Source: Oenococcus kitaharae
GTDB lineage: Bacteria; Bacillota; Bacilli; Lactobacillales; Lactobacillaceae
Direction: 5' to 3'
DNA: 64,000 bases
Assembly (NCBI RefSeq): GCF_025758695.1
Contig: NZ_JANJQP010000002.1
Location: forward strand, 434,001-498,000
A program made the translations under genes and the position numbers. Under the pieces are notes generated by a model. The model did not search any database. It worked only from the letters and a program-made list of their open reading frames with translations, and was not told the DNA's origin. The stretch's first letter is position 1; each line of letters starts with the position of its first letter. Of the stretch, positions 8,900 through 17,889 are shown in pieces.

Positions 8900-9478
8900 A
8901 TGCATACAAAATGGTCCTTGCGTGATTTCATTTTTCTGGCTTTGATCAGTATTTTTTTTGGTTTTATTTTTTGGGTATGGGCATTTGCTTATAACGGCCT
9001 CGCAGCCGTGCTAACACCGATGGGACTCAGTCCATTTGCCAATGATGCCACCATTGGCCCTTGGCTGATGGCTGGACCAATGGCGGGTTATATCTTACGT
9101 CGTCCTGGTGCTTCTATTCTTGGGGAAACACTGGCTGGAATCGTTGAAATGGTTTTTGGTTCACAGTGGGGCATTATGGATATCGTCGCTGGCGCTATTC
9201 AGGGTTTTGGGACGGAAATTGGCTTTGCCGCCTTTGGTTACCGCCGCTGGGATAAGACGAGCCTATCTTTGTCGGTTGTGACTGTTACGCTTGTCACATT
9301 TATTTGGGATTTATTGAGAAACGGTTACTCACAATACGCATTAGGACTTTTGATTGGTCTGTTTATCACGCGTCTGATTTCAGCTGCCATTTTTTCGGGT
9401 GTGATTGTGTATTTCACGGAGAAACTAATTGCAAAATCGGGCATTCTTTCAAACGATAAATCGGAGATTGTTAAATGA
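8900..9478 (+). CDS. ykoE: ECF transporter S component YkoE (thiamine/HMP)
   Basis: 192 residues with five to six hydrophobic segments and the YkoE-type sequence (TPMGLSPFANDATIGPWLMA and AGPMAGYILRRPGASILGE). It is the substrate-binding membrane subunit that captures thiamine or its pyrimidine precursor HMP for an energy-coupling-factor importer. It is the first gene of a four-gene operon (E, F, D, C) with 4-base ATGA overlaps at each junction. The start has GGAGGG 9 bases upstream. The TPP riboswitch and its terminator directly upstream tie the operon to thiamine status, which supports the assignment strongly. Confidence 0.92.
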   Translation: MHTKWSLRDFIFLALISIFFGFIFWVWAFAYNGLAAVLTPMGLSPFANDATIGPWLMAGPMAGYILRRPGASILGETLAGIVEMVFGSQWGIMDIVAGAIQGFGTEIGFAAFGYRRWDKTSLSLSVVTVTLVTFIWDLLRNGYSQYALGLLIGLFITRLISAAIFSGVIVYFTEKLIAKSGILSNDKSEIVK

Positions 9479-9774
9479 TTTCTAGTATTGCAGTGCAAGT
9501 ATTGCCCATCACGGCAGATCGGGACGACGTCATTCGGATTGTCGATTACGTGATTGCTTATATTGATAAAAGTGGTGTTAATTATCAGGTCGGGCCGTTT
9601 GAATCTACCTTGGAAGGCGACTACGACCAGTTGATGGCTATTTTAAAAGAGTTGCCCAAAGTTGCTGCTCAAATTACAGATGTACCGGTCATGGTTTATA
9701 GCAAAATTAACATGGCAACAAAATCAGATGTACTCACGATTGCCAAGAAAACGGATAAATATCGGGATAAATGA
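9475..9774 (+). CDS. ykoF: YkoF-like thiamine-binding protein (single domain)
   Basis: 99 residues with the fold pattern of the MTH1187/YkoF thiamine-binding family (IAVQVLPITADRDDVIRIVD, then YQVGPFESTLEGDYDQLM). The Bacillus YkoF protein has two such domains; this one has a single domain and may dimerise to make the equivalent site. It has no signal peptide or membrane segment, so it probably acts in the cytoplasm. It overlaps ykoE and ykoD by 4 bases each. Confidence 0.88.
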   Translation: MISSIAVQVLPITADRDDVIRIVDYVIAYIDKSGVNYQVGPFESTLEGDYDQLMAILKELPKVAAQITDVPVMVYSKINMATKSDVLTIAKKTDKYRDK

Positions 9775-11147
9775 CGACCAGCTTAAGCCATGTGACTCTT
9801 TCTTATGGCAATAAAAAAATTATTAATGATCTCAGTATTTCGTTTCAGGATGCTAGTTTTAACTTGTTGATTGGCGCTTCTGGTATTGGAAAGTCGACGT
9901 TCTTGCGTGTTTTGGCAGGCTTTTATCCGCAGTTGAAAGGTGAGGTGATTGCCGATAATACGATCGTCGATAATCTGCCGGCCAATCAGCGCGCTCGTCA
10001 TGTTGGTATGCTCTTTCAAGATCCGAATACACAATTTGCTATGCCAACACCCTTTGATGAACTGGTCTTTACGCTGGAAAATTTGCAGGTTCCTCAAGAA
10101 CGAATTCAAGCAGAAGCACAGAGAGCGATTGACTTTGTCGGGATTAACCAACTGTCTAATTTAAAAATAAATACACTGTCTGGCGGCGAAAAACAAAAAG
10201 TTGCCTTAGCTGTCATTGTGGCTATGCAGAGTAAAGTCTTGCTTTTAGACGAACCCTTCGCTAATATCGATCAGCCGTCCAGACGTTATTTACTAAAAAA
10301 AGTCAAGCAGCTGCAAGCAGACGGCACGACCATTATTGTTGTCGATCATGATTTATCCGGTTATGAGGACCTAGCCAATCAAGTTTGGCTGATGGCTGAC
10401 CAAACGATTCAGGCGATCAGCGAAAGTGATTTTAAGAAACGTTTGCCGACTAAACAGGTTTTTGATTTCGCAGTTCCAACAAGGGGCGCATTTGTTTGTG
10501 ATGATTTAAAGGTCTCGGTCGGGGACAGAAAACTTTTCTCAATTCAGCATCTGCTTTTAGCGGCGGCCGGTATTACACTTTTGACTGGGGATAATGGAAC
10601 TGGCAAGTCAACTTTGTTTAACGCCCTAACGCGGTTGAAAGATTACGAGGGGGAAATCGCCTACTTAGATCGGGATATTTCTAAATTAAAGGTTCCTTCG
10701 TATTTGAAGGAAGTCGCACTTGTTTTTCAAAATTCTGAGAAACAGTATTTGCGAATGACTGTTGATGAGGAATTAGCATTAAGTTTGCAGCAAACGCGTC
10801 ATCCAGAGAATTGGCAGCCAGAAGCGGTCGCGGCCTACTTGCAGCGTTTGAATATGTCAGGCCTCGGTGATCACATTGTCTATCAACTGTCTGGCGGCCA
10901 AAAGAAAAAATTGCAATTGTTTGTGATGCTGATTATGGAAACGCCGGTCTTATTGCTCGATGAACCTTTAGCTGGATTGGATTTTCAATCTGTTAGGCAG
11001 GTGGCTGCCATTTTACGTGAAATTGCCGATCGCAAGCGTCAGCGTTTTGTGATCATCAGTCACCAATTGGATCAATTGCTGCCGGTAGTCGATTTTTATC
11101 TGCGACTAGAGAATCAGACTTTGCATTATCAGGAGCGTTTATCATGA
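9771..11147 (+). CDS. ykoD: ECF transporter duplicated ATPase YkoD
   Basis: 458 residues containing two complete ABC ATPase domains in one chain. The first (about 1-225) has Walker A GASGIGKST, signature LSGGEKQKVALA and Walker B VLLLDEP. The second (about 240-458) has GDNGTGKST, LSGGQKKKLQLF and VLLLDEP. It powers the thiamine/HMP ECF importer with YkoE and YkoC. The fused A-A' arrangement is normal for YkoD and explains why no second ATPase gene is present. Confidence 0.93.
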   Translation: MTTSLSHVTLSYGNKKIINDLSISFQDASFNLLIGASGIGKSTFLRVLAGFYPQLKGEVIADNTIVDNLPANQRARHVGMLFQDPNTQFAMPTPFDELVFTLENLQVPQERIQAEAQRAIDFVGINQLSNLKINTLSGGEKQKVALAVIVAMQSKVLLLDEPFANIDQPSRRYLLKKVKQLQADGTTIIVVDHDLSGYEDLANQVWLMADQTIQAISESDFKKRLPTKQVFDFAVPTRGAFVCDDLKVSVGDRKLFSIQHLLLAAAGITLLTGDNGTGKSTLFNALTRLKDYEGEIAYLDRDISKLKVPSYLKEVALVFQNSEKQYLRMTVDEELALSLQQTRHPENWQPEAVAAYLQRLNMSGLGDHIVYQLSGGQKKKLQLFVMLIMETPVLLLDEPLAGLDFQSVRQVAAILREIADRKRQRFVIISHQLDQLLPVVDFYLRLENQTLHYQERLS

Positions 11148-11794
11148 ATGCCATGAACCCGAGTATCAAATTTATTTTAATTCTGATTGTCAGTCTGGAA
11201 ATCACGGTGATTTTGGATTATCGTGTTAATTTAGTCGTTGCTGGATGTACCATAATTTACTTGTTAGCCTCTAGACTAAGTTGGTATCGTTATCTGCTGC
11301 TGATCTTTTTGCCGATCATTCCCATGCTCGGCGCCTGGACATCCTTTAATACTTTTGGCAGCAGGGAGATGGCTTGGGTCATGATGACACGTATCCTAGT
11401 TTATGTTTATCTGGGTGCTGCTTTCTCATTTACGACAGATATGGACTGGCTGCTGGATTCTTTGGAACAAAATTTTCATCTTCCGACTGTGTTTATTTAC
11501 GGTTTGCGCGGCGCACTGTCCTTTGTTCCTCGCGTCAAACAGGAAATTAAAGTAATTCGCGTTGCTGCTATGATGCGCGGCGTCAAAATGGCGCCCTATT
11601 CACCGCAATTATTTTTTAAATCTATTCTGATTTCCATGCGCTGGTCGTCCCGTCTGTCGACGGCCATGATTTCTCATGGCTTCACTGAGAATGCGCCGCG
11701 GACTCACTTTAAAAAAGTTGTGATCAAAAAAAGAGATATCGTGATTGCGAGTGTACTACTGGTCGTCATGCAACTTGCTGTGGTATTTTTGTAA
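11144..11794 (+). CDS. ykoC: ECF transporter transmembrane coupling protein YkoC (EcfT)
   Basis: 216 residues with four or five predicted membrane helices, and a cytoplasmic coupling region carrying the EcfT pattern VAAMMRGVKMAPY and AMISHGF. The second motif usually reads A-R-G; here it is S-H-G, a departure at a coupling-helix position. It links the YkoD ATPase to YkoE. It is the last gene of the riboswitch-controlled operon and starts in a 4-base overlap with ykoD. No clear terminator follows before the T-box promoter. Confidence 0.88.
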   Translation: MNAMNPSIKFILILIVSLEITVILDYRVNLVVAGCTIIYLLASRLSWYRYLLLIFLPIIPMLGAWTSFNTFGSREMAWVMMTRILVYVYLGAAFSFTTDMDWLLDSLEQNFHLPTVFIYGLRGALSFVPRVKQEIKVIRVAAMMRGVKMAPYSPQLFFKSILISMRWSSRLSTAMISHGFTENAPRTHFKKVVIKKRDIVIASVLLVVMQLAVVFL

Positions 11795-11806
11795 TTTTTG
11801 ATTAGT

Positions 11807-11834
11807 TTGACAATTAGGAATTTTGTGTTATCTT
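11807..11834 (+). promoter_or_regulatory. Promoter of the T-box leader
   Basis: TTGACA (11807-11812), 16-base spacer, TATCTT (11829-11834) with a TGN extension. Transcription would begin near 11841, just ahead of the T-box structure. Confidence 0.7.
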
Positions 11835-11840
11835 GGGAGT

Positions 11841-12130
11841 CATAGATTTCAAACGACTTGATCCGGAGAGTAGTTTTGAACCAAAGCAGAGAAAGTTGGC
11901 GTTTGATGCAAGCCAACGTGCGGGGAGAGATGAACATGGCCGGTGATTGGCTGGTGCGAACCGTTTACGGAAAACACCAGACGGAATGGCCCTCGTTATC
12001 GGGCACGCCATTAGAGGCAGCTCATACGCTTTGCTTTAGATGGTTGGCAAGACTTGTTTTTGGTAACAAAACAAGTAAAGCAGGATGGTAACGCGTTAAT
12101 CGCTTCTGTATTTCAGGAGCGATTTTTTTA
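11841..12130 (+). ncRNA. T-box leader, probably methionine-specific
   Basis: The canonical elements are present: AGAGA bulge and GATGCAAGCC distal loop in stem I, a hairpin around GTTATC (11994-12003), the T-box motif AGGATGGTAACGCG (about 12082-12095), and an intrinsic terminator AATCGCTTCTG/CAGGAGCGATT plus seven Ts (12098-12130). A stem-I internal loop reads GAACATGGCC, placing an ATG (11936-11938) as the likely specifier codon. The gene that follows is a metE remnant, consistent with methionine. Confidence 0.92.
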
Positions 12131-12235
12131 TACCTTTGTTTCCGGATTGAAATCTGTTGTGTTTGTGTGATTACGCATTAGGAAGTGCCAGAAGTTTTGC
12201 TTTGTCAATGAGTAGATATTTGAAAAGAGGTTTTT

Positions 12236-12526
12236 ATGACAACTACTATCATCGGTTTTCCCAGGATAGGTGCACATCGAGAGTTAAAATTTGCAACAGA
12301 ACAATATTGGAAGCAGGCGATTAGCCAAGATGAGCTGCTAAAGACAGCGGCATCTTTGAAAAAAAGCATTGGCAGGCAACGGCTTCCATGTGTGAAGATT
12401 CTAGGACAACAATTTCCAAGAAGCGATGATGTATCTAACAGTTATAGAAAAACACCGAATCGGCATATATGGACAATTCAAGGGTTTTATAAGTGGCTAA
12501 AGTGCGATTCCTTTTGCTTCATATAG
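12236..12526 (+). pseudogene. metE: metE remnant (cobalamin-independent methionine synthase, N-terminal stub)
   Basis: The start is intact: AAGAGG, 5 bases, ATG, then [20 protein letters not shown], the MetE N-terminus. Homology is clear for about 42 residues up to [11 protein letters not shown] frameshift follows: the expected continuation [10 protein letters not shown] appears in another frame and soon stops. The remaining 700 or so residues of MetE, including the zinc and active sites, are missing. The annotated open frame continues as unrelated sequence to a stop. The enzyme is therefore lost, while its regulatory leader upstream looks intact. Confidence 0.85.
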
Positions 12527-12659
12527 GAAAATTGATGACAAAATACGTGATAAAATTAACGCTTATATTAAGTTCCACTTTTCGGTAAATGGTGGAAACA
12601 TATTTTTACCATATAATGATCTTAATTTCTAACTGAAAATTGATTTTACTAGGAGCAGC

Positions 12660-12959
12660 ATGGCATCAAAGGGAGTTTATCAGTCGCCGAATCAAGGCGG
12701 TGTTCACACTTGGTATTTGTCCGAGGCAGAACAGAGGAATTTGAAATGGGCACGCGATTATAAGCGGGTCAAACAAGAGATTAAACAGTCTTATTTAGAT
12801 GGTGTGCTATTTACACTCTTTTTTGCGGCTGCAGTCGAACTGTTCGTGATCCTGGCAATTATTGTGTACCGCATGCTGTTAGGCGAGACGCCTTTAACGC
12901 CTGGCTGTTATCTGGACCGGGTTTTGCAACATGTTGTGAGTTTGTTTGTCAGGAAATGA
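12660..12959 (+). CDS. Small membrane protein of unknown function
   Basis: 99 residues, not recognised. A hydrophilic, charged N-terminal half (GVYQSPNQGGVHTWYL, then KRVKQEIKQ) is followed by one strong hydrophobic segment (about residues 48-72) and a short basic tail. The start has GGAGCAGC just upstream. It stands alone between the metE remnant and the convergent MerR regulator, sharing a bidirectional terminator with it. Confidence 0.65.
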   Translation: MASKGVYQSPNQGGVHTWYLSEAEQRNLKWARDYKRVKQEIKQSYLDGVLFTLFFAAAVELFVILAIIVYRMLLGETPLTPGCYLDRVLQHVVSLFVRK

Positions 12960-12964
12960 TGATT

Positions 12965-12990
12965 AAAAAAACGGGCAAAACCCGTTTTTA
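12965..12990. terminator. Bidirectional terminator between convergent genes
   Basis: AAAAACGGG/CCCGTTTTT stem with a CAAAA loop, flanked by A- and T-runs. It serves both the 99-aa gene and the MerR gene; the latter's stop codon lies inside it. Confidence 0.88.
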
Positions 12991-13743
12991 TTTTGCGTAT
13001 TTTTTGATAATTTTACAAAGCAGGGCCGTGGCGCCGACACCGACTTTATCATCGTAGTAGCTTTGGAAGCGATTATCCTGCAGGTACATCTCTGCTAGGC
13101 CGCGGTGAGTTGCTGGGGAATAGCTAGTCCACGTCATTTTCAGCCAAGATTTATGGTCTTCAAAAACCTGTTTGGCTTCTGGACCATTGAGATCCTGAGT
13201 TGCTAACAGTGTGATCAGCTGTTTGAATAGATCTTTTTCCAAATTTTGAAAACGCTCGTAATCTGCTGCAGTCATGTGCAGCATCTTTGCATTGGCTTCT
13301 TCGACGATTTGTCTGCCGTACTTTTCTCGGATTTCGTCACCATATTTTTGCTCATTTGTTTTCAGCATCTGCCTTTTGAAAGCTGTGAATTTTTCTTCGT
13401 CTGTCATATGTTTTTGTCCTTTCTCGTCAATAATTGTCTGATCAGCCAGCCTGATCAACGCGTCCAGCTTTTGTCTTTTAGCTTGCAAGGCCTGTTTTTG
13501 TACTGTTAAGATCTGCAAACGATCAATATGTTGATACGATAGAATTCTTTTAATCTGCTGGATGGGCAAGTCGAGTTCCCTGTAAAAGAGAATCTGCTGG
13601 AGTCGATCAACTTGCTGCTCATCAAACAGCCGGTAGTTGTTTTCGGGTTCGCGTCTGGCTTTTAGCAAGCCTTCTTTTTCATAATATCGAACGGCTCTGG
13701 GCGTGATACCGGCTAGCTCGGCTAATTCATTGGTTTGATACAT
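12988..13743 (-). CDS. MerR family regulator with TipAS antibiotic-recognition domain
   Basis: 251 residues. The N-terminal MerR winged helix has LAELAGITPRAVRYYEKEGL, then a long dimerisation helix (to about 115). The C-terminal TipAS-type domain (about 125-250) contains KYGDEIREKYG and the family-typical end AEMYLQDNRFQSYYD. TipAS domains bind thiopeptide and other bulky compounds and switch the regulator to an activator. The start is behind GGAGGCAGC. The upstream region holds a textbook MerR promoter (13765-13795), so it probably activates itself. Confidence 0.9.
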   Translation of the reverse strand: MYQTNELAELAGITPRAVRYYEKEGLLKARREPENNYRLFDEQQVDRLQQILFYRELDLPIQQIKRILSYQHIDRLQILTVQKQALQAKRQKLDALIRLADQTIIDEKGQKHMTDEEKFTAFKRQMLKTNEQKYGDEIREKYGRQIVEEANAKMLHMTAADYERFQNLEKDLFKQLITLLATQDLNGPEAKQVFEDHKSWLKMTWTSYSPATHRGLAEMYLQDNRFQSYYDDKVGVGATALLCKIIKKYAK

Positions 13744-13764
13744 GCTGCCTCCTTGACAAAGATT

Positions 13765-13795
13765 AGCTTAGAGTATGACCTAAGGTCAATGTCAA
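13765..13795 (-). promoter_or_regulatory. MerR-type promoter with 19-bp spacer and operator palindrome
   Basis: On the minus strand TTGACA (13795-13790) is separated by 19 bases from TAAGCT (13770-13765). The spacer holds the palindrome TGACCTTAGGTCA (13788-13776). An over-long spacer with a central dyad is the hallmark of MerR-activated promoters. Confidence 0.85.
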
Positions 13796-13892
13796 GATCA
13801 AGATCGTTCTATTTTTCTTTCTGGAATAATCGAAAATGTGAAAAATGTGGAATCGCTATCACAAATCTTTATTAGAATCAAGTGGTAAACAT

Positions 13893-13922
13893 ATTGTAAG
13901 CGCTTACAATTTATGGTATATT
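13893..13922 (+). promoter_or_regulatory. Pilus operon promoter with perfect 18-bp cre palindrome
   Basis: ATTGTAAGCGCTTACAAT (13893-13910) is a perfect palindrome matching cre. It overlaps a -35 TTGTAA (13894-13899) and the spacer of a -10 TATATT (13917-13922, TG-extended, 17-base spacing). Binding would block RNA polymerase, so catabolite repression of the pili is likely. A leader of about 160 bases follows before the first gene. Confidence 0.75.
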
Positions 13923-14089
13923 TAACGCGGACAGGTATTCTCAGTCTAGGTTTTTGGGAAATCACTTTGTCCTTCTTCGTATACATCTTAAGAGGAAAAC
14001 AATCATAAACCACGATCATTTTGGGCCATGGTGGAAATTGCGTATAAGTTCTCTTGGTCGTGTGTTATGAAGAAAGGAACAATGATGAC

Positions 14090-16729
14090 TTGAAAAGAAC
14101 AAGAAATTTAACCATTTTTTCACTGCTGGTTTTGCTTTTTTCTATTTTCCTGCCAATGACTGGTCTACTGCATGCAAATAGGTCTGCACAGGCTGCCGGG
14201 ACTGTTTATTCTAATATCGCACCGAATTATCAGACCGATAGCAGCGGCACGCGGCCGGCTCCGGCAAATAGCTGGAGCATCCCTGGACAGACGGATGTTG
14301 TTAATCATCAAGGCGGTACAGCTAGTGCTTGGGACGGGGTGACATCTTGGAATGGCGATCCTGCCAATAAGACTAATTCCTATATCAAGTACGGCAGCAA
14401 TACAAATAATCCAGATTTTGCGATCCGGAAGTATGCGAAACAAACTGCTGTACCTGGTCTGTATGATGTTTATCTGAATGTCAAAGGTAATGAGCAGCAG
14501 CAGGTTGATCCACTGGATATTGTTTTGGTTGTTGATATGTCAGGCAGTATGGAATCAGCCAAAGCGGCGGCTGCTAGGCAAGGTGTCAAAGATTTCTTAG
14601 CAACATTATTGAATTCCGGTTATGCTGATAAAATCAATGTTGGTTTAGTCGGATATTCTAGTCCTGGTAATAATTATGCCAGTGCACATGTGAATCCTGC
14701 GCCAGTCACAAGTGCTCAAGCGGCGGCAATCAATACCGCTTTGTCACCAACGTTTGTTGGCGGTACCTTCACTCAGTCGGGTATTCGTGATGGTAGTACT
14801 ATGCTGGCATCTTTACCGGCCAATCATAAGAAAATGATGATCCTGATGACAGATGGCGTTCCGACTTTCTCATACAAAGTCACGAATGCAAGCATTATCG
14901 GTGGCCTGGCATACGGTACAAGCTTTTCGACGACACTGGATCAACCAGGAAATACTTCCCGACTCAACAGTAGTTATTCAGCGAGTGGTATTACGATTGC
15001 TGATACTTGGGCGGCCACGCTTGGTGAGGCTAGAATTCAAAAGGCGGCTGGTGCTGAAATTCATGCTTTAGGTATCCAATTAGCTAACGATGGTACTTAC
15101 TTAACACAGGCTGAAGTTGAACAACGAATGAAGCTCTTAGCAAGTACTGATTCAACAGGTTTGCCATATTATCAAGCTGCCAATACGCCGGCCGCTATTC
15201 AGCAATATTTATACGAACAGTCGCAACTAGCACTGAGCTATTTCAGCACAATCAGTAATGGTTCTATTAACGACCCGCTTGGCAGCCAGTTCTTGTATGC
15301 CAATCCGACTGGTTTATCAGTGACCAGTGTCGGCAGCAATGTGATTACGAGTTTGCCGACGGCTGTGATTTCAGGCAGCAATCTGCAGGCGACAAATCTA
15401 AATATCGGCTTGAATCAGGAAGTTCAGATTCATTATCAGATTCGCATTAATACTGAAGATGCGGCTTTCCAGCCTGATCATTGGTATCAGACCAACGGGC
15501 GGACTCTGTTAACCCCTAACAGTGCCAACCCGACCAACCAAGTTGACTTTGCGATACCTTCGGCAAAAGCACCGGGCGTCTCGATACAGGTCAACAAGCT
15601 TTGGAATCTGCTGACATCTGCCAGCCCATTACCATCAGCGGTTGCCTTCACTGTCAATCGTGCTTCGACCACGTCACCGACAGCTTGGCAGCAAGCTAAA
15701 GGGTCCTTGGCTCAGTCCGACAATTGGACAAAAAGCTTCACACAGCTGCAAAGCGGCGCGAATACGGTTTATCTGCCTAAGTTCAATAATTTAGGTGCGA
15801 ATTTCGTTTATACGGTCGTGTCCGAAGATGCAGTGACAGGATTTGTTTCCAATATTGCTAATAATAACGGTGTCTTTACAATCACGAACAGCGAACTCGG
15901 CGTCAATGCGGAGAAATACAGCCGCAACAATCAAGCTCCTTTGGCAGGATCGCAATTCGTGATTACGAAATACATCGGTAATTGGACGACTGTCGATCCA
16001 TCCTTCAGCCCGATTACGATTAACGGCAACCAATCAGCAAATACGAAAATTACGCCGGGCTATTATCAAATCCGGGAAAGCAAAGCCCCGGACGGCTACG
16101 CTTTAGAGACAACGGCCTTTAATTTCCGTGTTGATGATCAAGGAAAATTCTTTAATGCAAGTAATCAAGAAATCACGTCTGCAGCGCTGCTGGGTGTCGA
16201 CAACTTCTACCTTAAGAAGACTGCTCTCGGCGCACCTGTGATTGTGCTGGCAAAGTATGACGCGCTTAAAGCCTTTGATCTGGTGGTTAATAAGATTGAC
16301 CAGACGACTGGCAAGTCGCTTACTGGCGCACAATTCACGTTAAAAGACGCGAATGGCAATGTTATTAACGCTCAAGAGAGCGGTGCGACAGCAACGTTTA
16401 CCTTCAATGGCCTTCCGGTCGGCAAATATACGCTGACAGAGACGCAAGCCCCTAACGGTTATATGCCTTTCAATAAGACGATTGAAGTAACAATTGCTGC
16501 TGACGGCACTGTCACAGTGACGAATAGTGATGGCTGGACTTCTTCATTGGAAGCTAACGGCAATAATAAAATCGCTTTGACAGTTAAAAATACTGTGAAA
16601 AACGTCTTCCCGGCAACGGGCGGACCTGGAACGGAAAAATATGCCGTTATCTCGCTTTCCTTTATTCTGACTGCTTTGGCAGCCAGCGGCCTGTATCTAT
16701 TTCGGATTAAGAGGAGGCATAAGTCATGA
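14090..16729 (+). CDS. Pilus tip adhesin: VWA domain plus CnaB domains, LPXTG-like anchored
   Basis: 879 residues from TTG 14090, chosen because GAAAGGA lies 11-14 bases upstream and the N-terminus KRTRNLTIF begins a signal peptide. A VWA domain (about 140-400) has the metal site DMSGSM (Asp149) and MTDGVP. Two SpaA/CnaB-type domains follow near the C-terminus, with isopeptide-type E-boxes (YQIRESKAPDGY and YTLTETQAPNGY). The sorting signal FPATGG, a hydrophobic segment and a basic tail end the protein; F replaces the usual L. Such proteins sit at the tip of sortase-built pili and bind host or matrix ligands. The stop overlaps the next start (ATGA). Confidence 0.9.
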   Translation: MKRTRNLTIFSLLVLLFSIFLPMTGLLHANRSAQAAGTVYSNIAPNYQTDSSGTRPAPANSWSIPGQTDVVNHQGGTASAWDGVTSWNGDPANKTNSYIKYGSNTNNPDFAIRKYAKQTAVPGLYDVYLNVKGNEQQQVDPLDIVLVVDMSGSMESAKAAAARQGVKDFLATLLNSGYADKINVGLVGYSSPGNNYASAHVNPAPVTSAQAAAINTALSPTFVGGTFTQSGIRDGSTMLASLPANHKKMMILMTDGVPTFSYKVTNASIIGGLAYGTSFSTTLDQPGNTSRLNSSYSASGITIADTWAATLGEARIQKAAGAEIHALGIQLANDGTYLTQAEVEQRMKLLASTDSTGLPYYQAANTPAAIQQYLYEQSQLALSYFSTISNGSINDPLGSQFLYANPTGLSVTSVGSNVITSLPTAVISGSNLQATNLNIGLNQEVQIHYQIRINTEDAAFQPDHWYQTNGRTLLTPNSANPTNQVDFAIPSAKAPGVSIQVNKLWNLLTSASPLPSAVAFTVNRASTTSPTAWQQAKGSLAQSDNWTKSFTQLQSGANTVYLPKFNNLGANFVYTVVSEDAVTGFVSNIANNNGVFTITNSELGVNAEKYSRNNQAPLAGSQFVITKYIGNWTTVDPSFSPITINGNQSANTKITPGYYQIRESKAPDGYALETTAFNFRVDDQGKFFNASNQEITSAALLGVDNFYLKKTALGAPVIVLAKYDALKAFDLVVNKIDQTTGKSLTGAQFTLKDANGNVINAQESGATATFTFNGLPVGKYTLTETQAPNGYMPFNKTIEVTIAADGTVTVTNSDGWTSSLEANGNNKIALTVKNTVKNVFPATGGPGTEKYAVISLSFILTALAASGLYLFRIKRRHKS

Positions 16730-17889
16730 TTAAAAAGATATTATCACTGCTTATTGCGTCTCTTCTGATGGGTGTCTTGTTTGCTGTCAATGGTGTCAAG
16801 ACCTCGATTGCGCGAGCTGATGAAAGCGGGCAGGTGACTGTCATGCTTCATCATCGTTTGAGCTGGGATAATCTACCGGCGCAAACGGCAAACGACGGGT
16901 TAGAACGGGCCGGCTCGGATGGGCTGATTGCTGGTGCAAATACAGCTTTTGCCGTTTACGACATCAGTAGCCAATTGAAAAGCTACTCGGGCGATTCGGC
17001 TGTTTTCCTAAGCCAATTTAAGACGATGGATCAAGCGGCCATCAACAGCTATATTGCTGATCATAGCTTGACCAAAGTGGCTGAAAAAACCACTGATGCC
17101 CAGGGCATTGCCTCATTTAACCTGACAAGCGGCCTTCAGCAGGCTTACCTGATTGTGCAATTGCAAAACAACGAACAGTCGGTTAACCAGCTGATGTTTG
17201 AACAGCGGTCGGATCCGATTGCCTTCAGTCTGCCAATTTACGCAATGAACAGCAATGTTCCACTGTCTGTGATTCATCTTTACACGAAGTCGGCCATCGT
17301 CAACCGGATTCCGTATTTTTTCAAATACGGGCGGACACGGACGAATACGCAGATGCCTCTTGCAGGCGCTAAATTCGCTTTCTATCAGCTGATCGCTGGC
17401 AAGAAAAGCTATCTGACCAATGTAAACGGCTGGCAGGCAAGCGATCATCCTTTGACTGATTCTGCTGTTAGAAAAATCGTTTCCGGGTCTAATGGCCTGG
17501 TAGCTTTGGATAACAGCACATTGGCGGCCGGCAGCTATTATTTTGAAGAATTGCAGACACTGACAGGATATGAAATTTCGGCTGCGGCCACGCAGATCAA
17601 AGTCGAAATCCCCGCTGCTTCAGCATTGGCCAATATACCGGCAATCACGGTCAACGGCCAGGCACTTGCAAAAACAGTAGCCGGGCAGATTCCCGCCGAT
17701 GTCTTTAAAAACGCATCACCAAGAGTCTATAACTACGAAAAAGCAGTTAAAAGCAGCAACGGCCAGGTCTTTCCATTCCTGCCCCAGACGGGCGAATCAA
17801 TCGGTCTTATTTCTCTAGCCGGACTGCTGGCAATATTAGCAACCAGTTTCATATGGCTTCAAAAAAAGAAAAGGAACATTGAAAAATGA
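16726..17889 (+). CDS. Minor pilin (LPQTG-anchored SpaA-like protein)
   Basis: 387 residues: signal peptide (about 1-30, cleavage near ARA-DES), a pilin N-domain, a CnaB-type domain (PLAGAKFAFYQ to YYFEELQTLTGYE) and a sorting signal LPQTGES with hydrophobic segment and KKKR tail. It resembles a basal or minor pilin. The place where a pilin lysine motif would be expected reads HLYTKS rather than YPKN, so it is less likely to be the polymerising backbone. It starts within the stop of the tip gene and ends in a 4-base overlap with the backbone pilin. Confidence 0.85.
   Translation: MIKKILSLLIASLLMGVLFAVNGVKTSIARADESGQVTVMLHHRLSWDNLPAQTANDGLERAGSDGLIAGANTAFAVYDISSQLKSYSGDSAVFLSQFKTMDQAAINSYIADHSLTKVAEKTTDAQGIASFNLTSGLQQAYLIVQLQNNEQSVNQLMFEQRSDPIAFSLPIYAMNSNVPLSVIHLYTKSAIVNRIPYFFKYGRTRTNTQMPLAGAKFAFYQLIAGKKSYLTNVNGWQASDHPLTDSAVRKIVSGSNGLVALDNSTLAAGSYYFEELQTLTGYEISAAATQIKVEIPAASALANIPAITVNGQALAKTVAGQIPADVFKNASPRVYNYEKAVKSSNGQVFPFLPQTGESIGLISLAGLLAILATSFIWLQKKKRNIEK

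Noticed and set aside
13798-14019. Minus-strand ORF of 73 codons
   Set aside because: It covers the pilus promoter and cre palindrome and has no ribosome site or protein family features.
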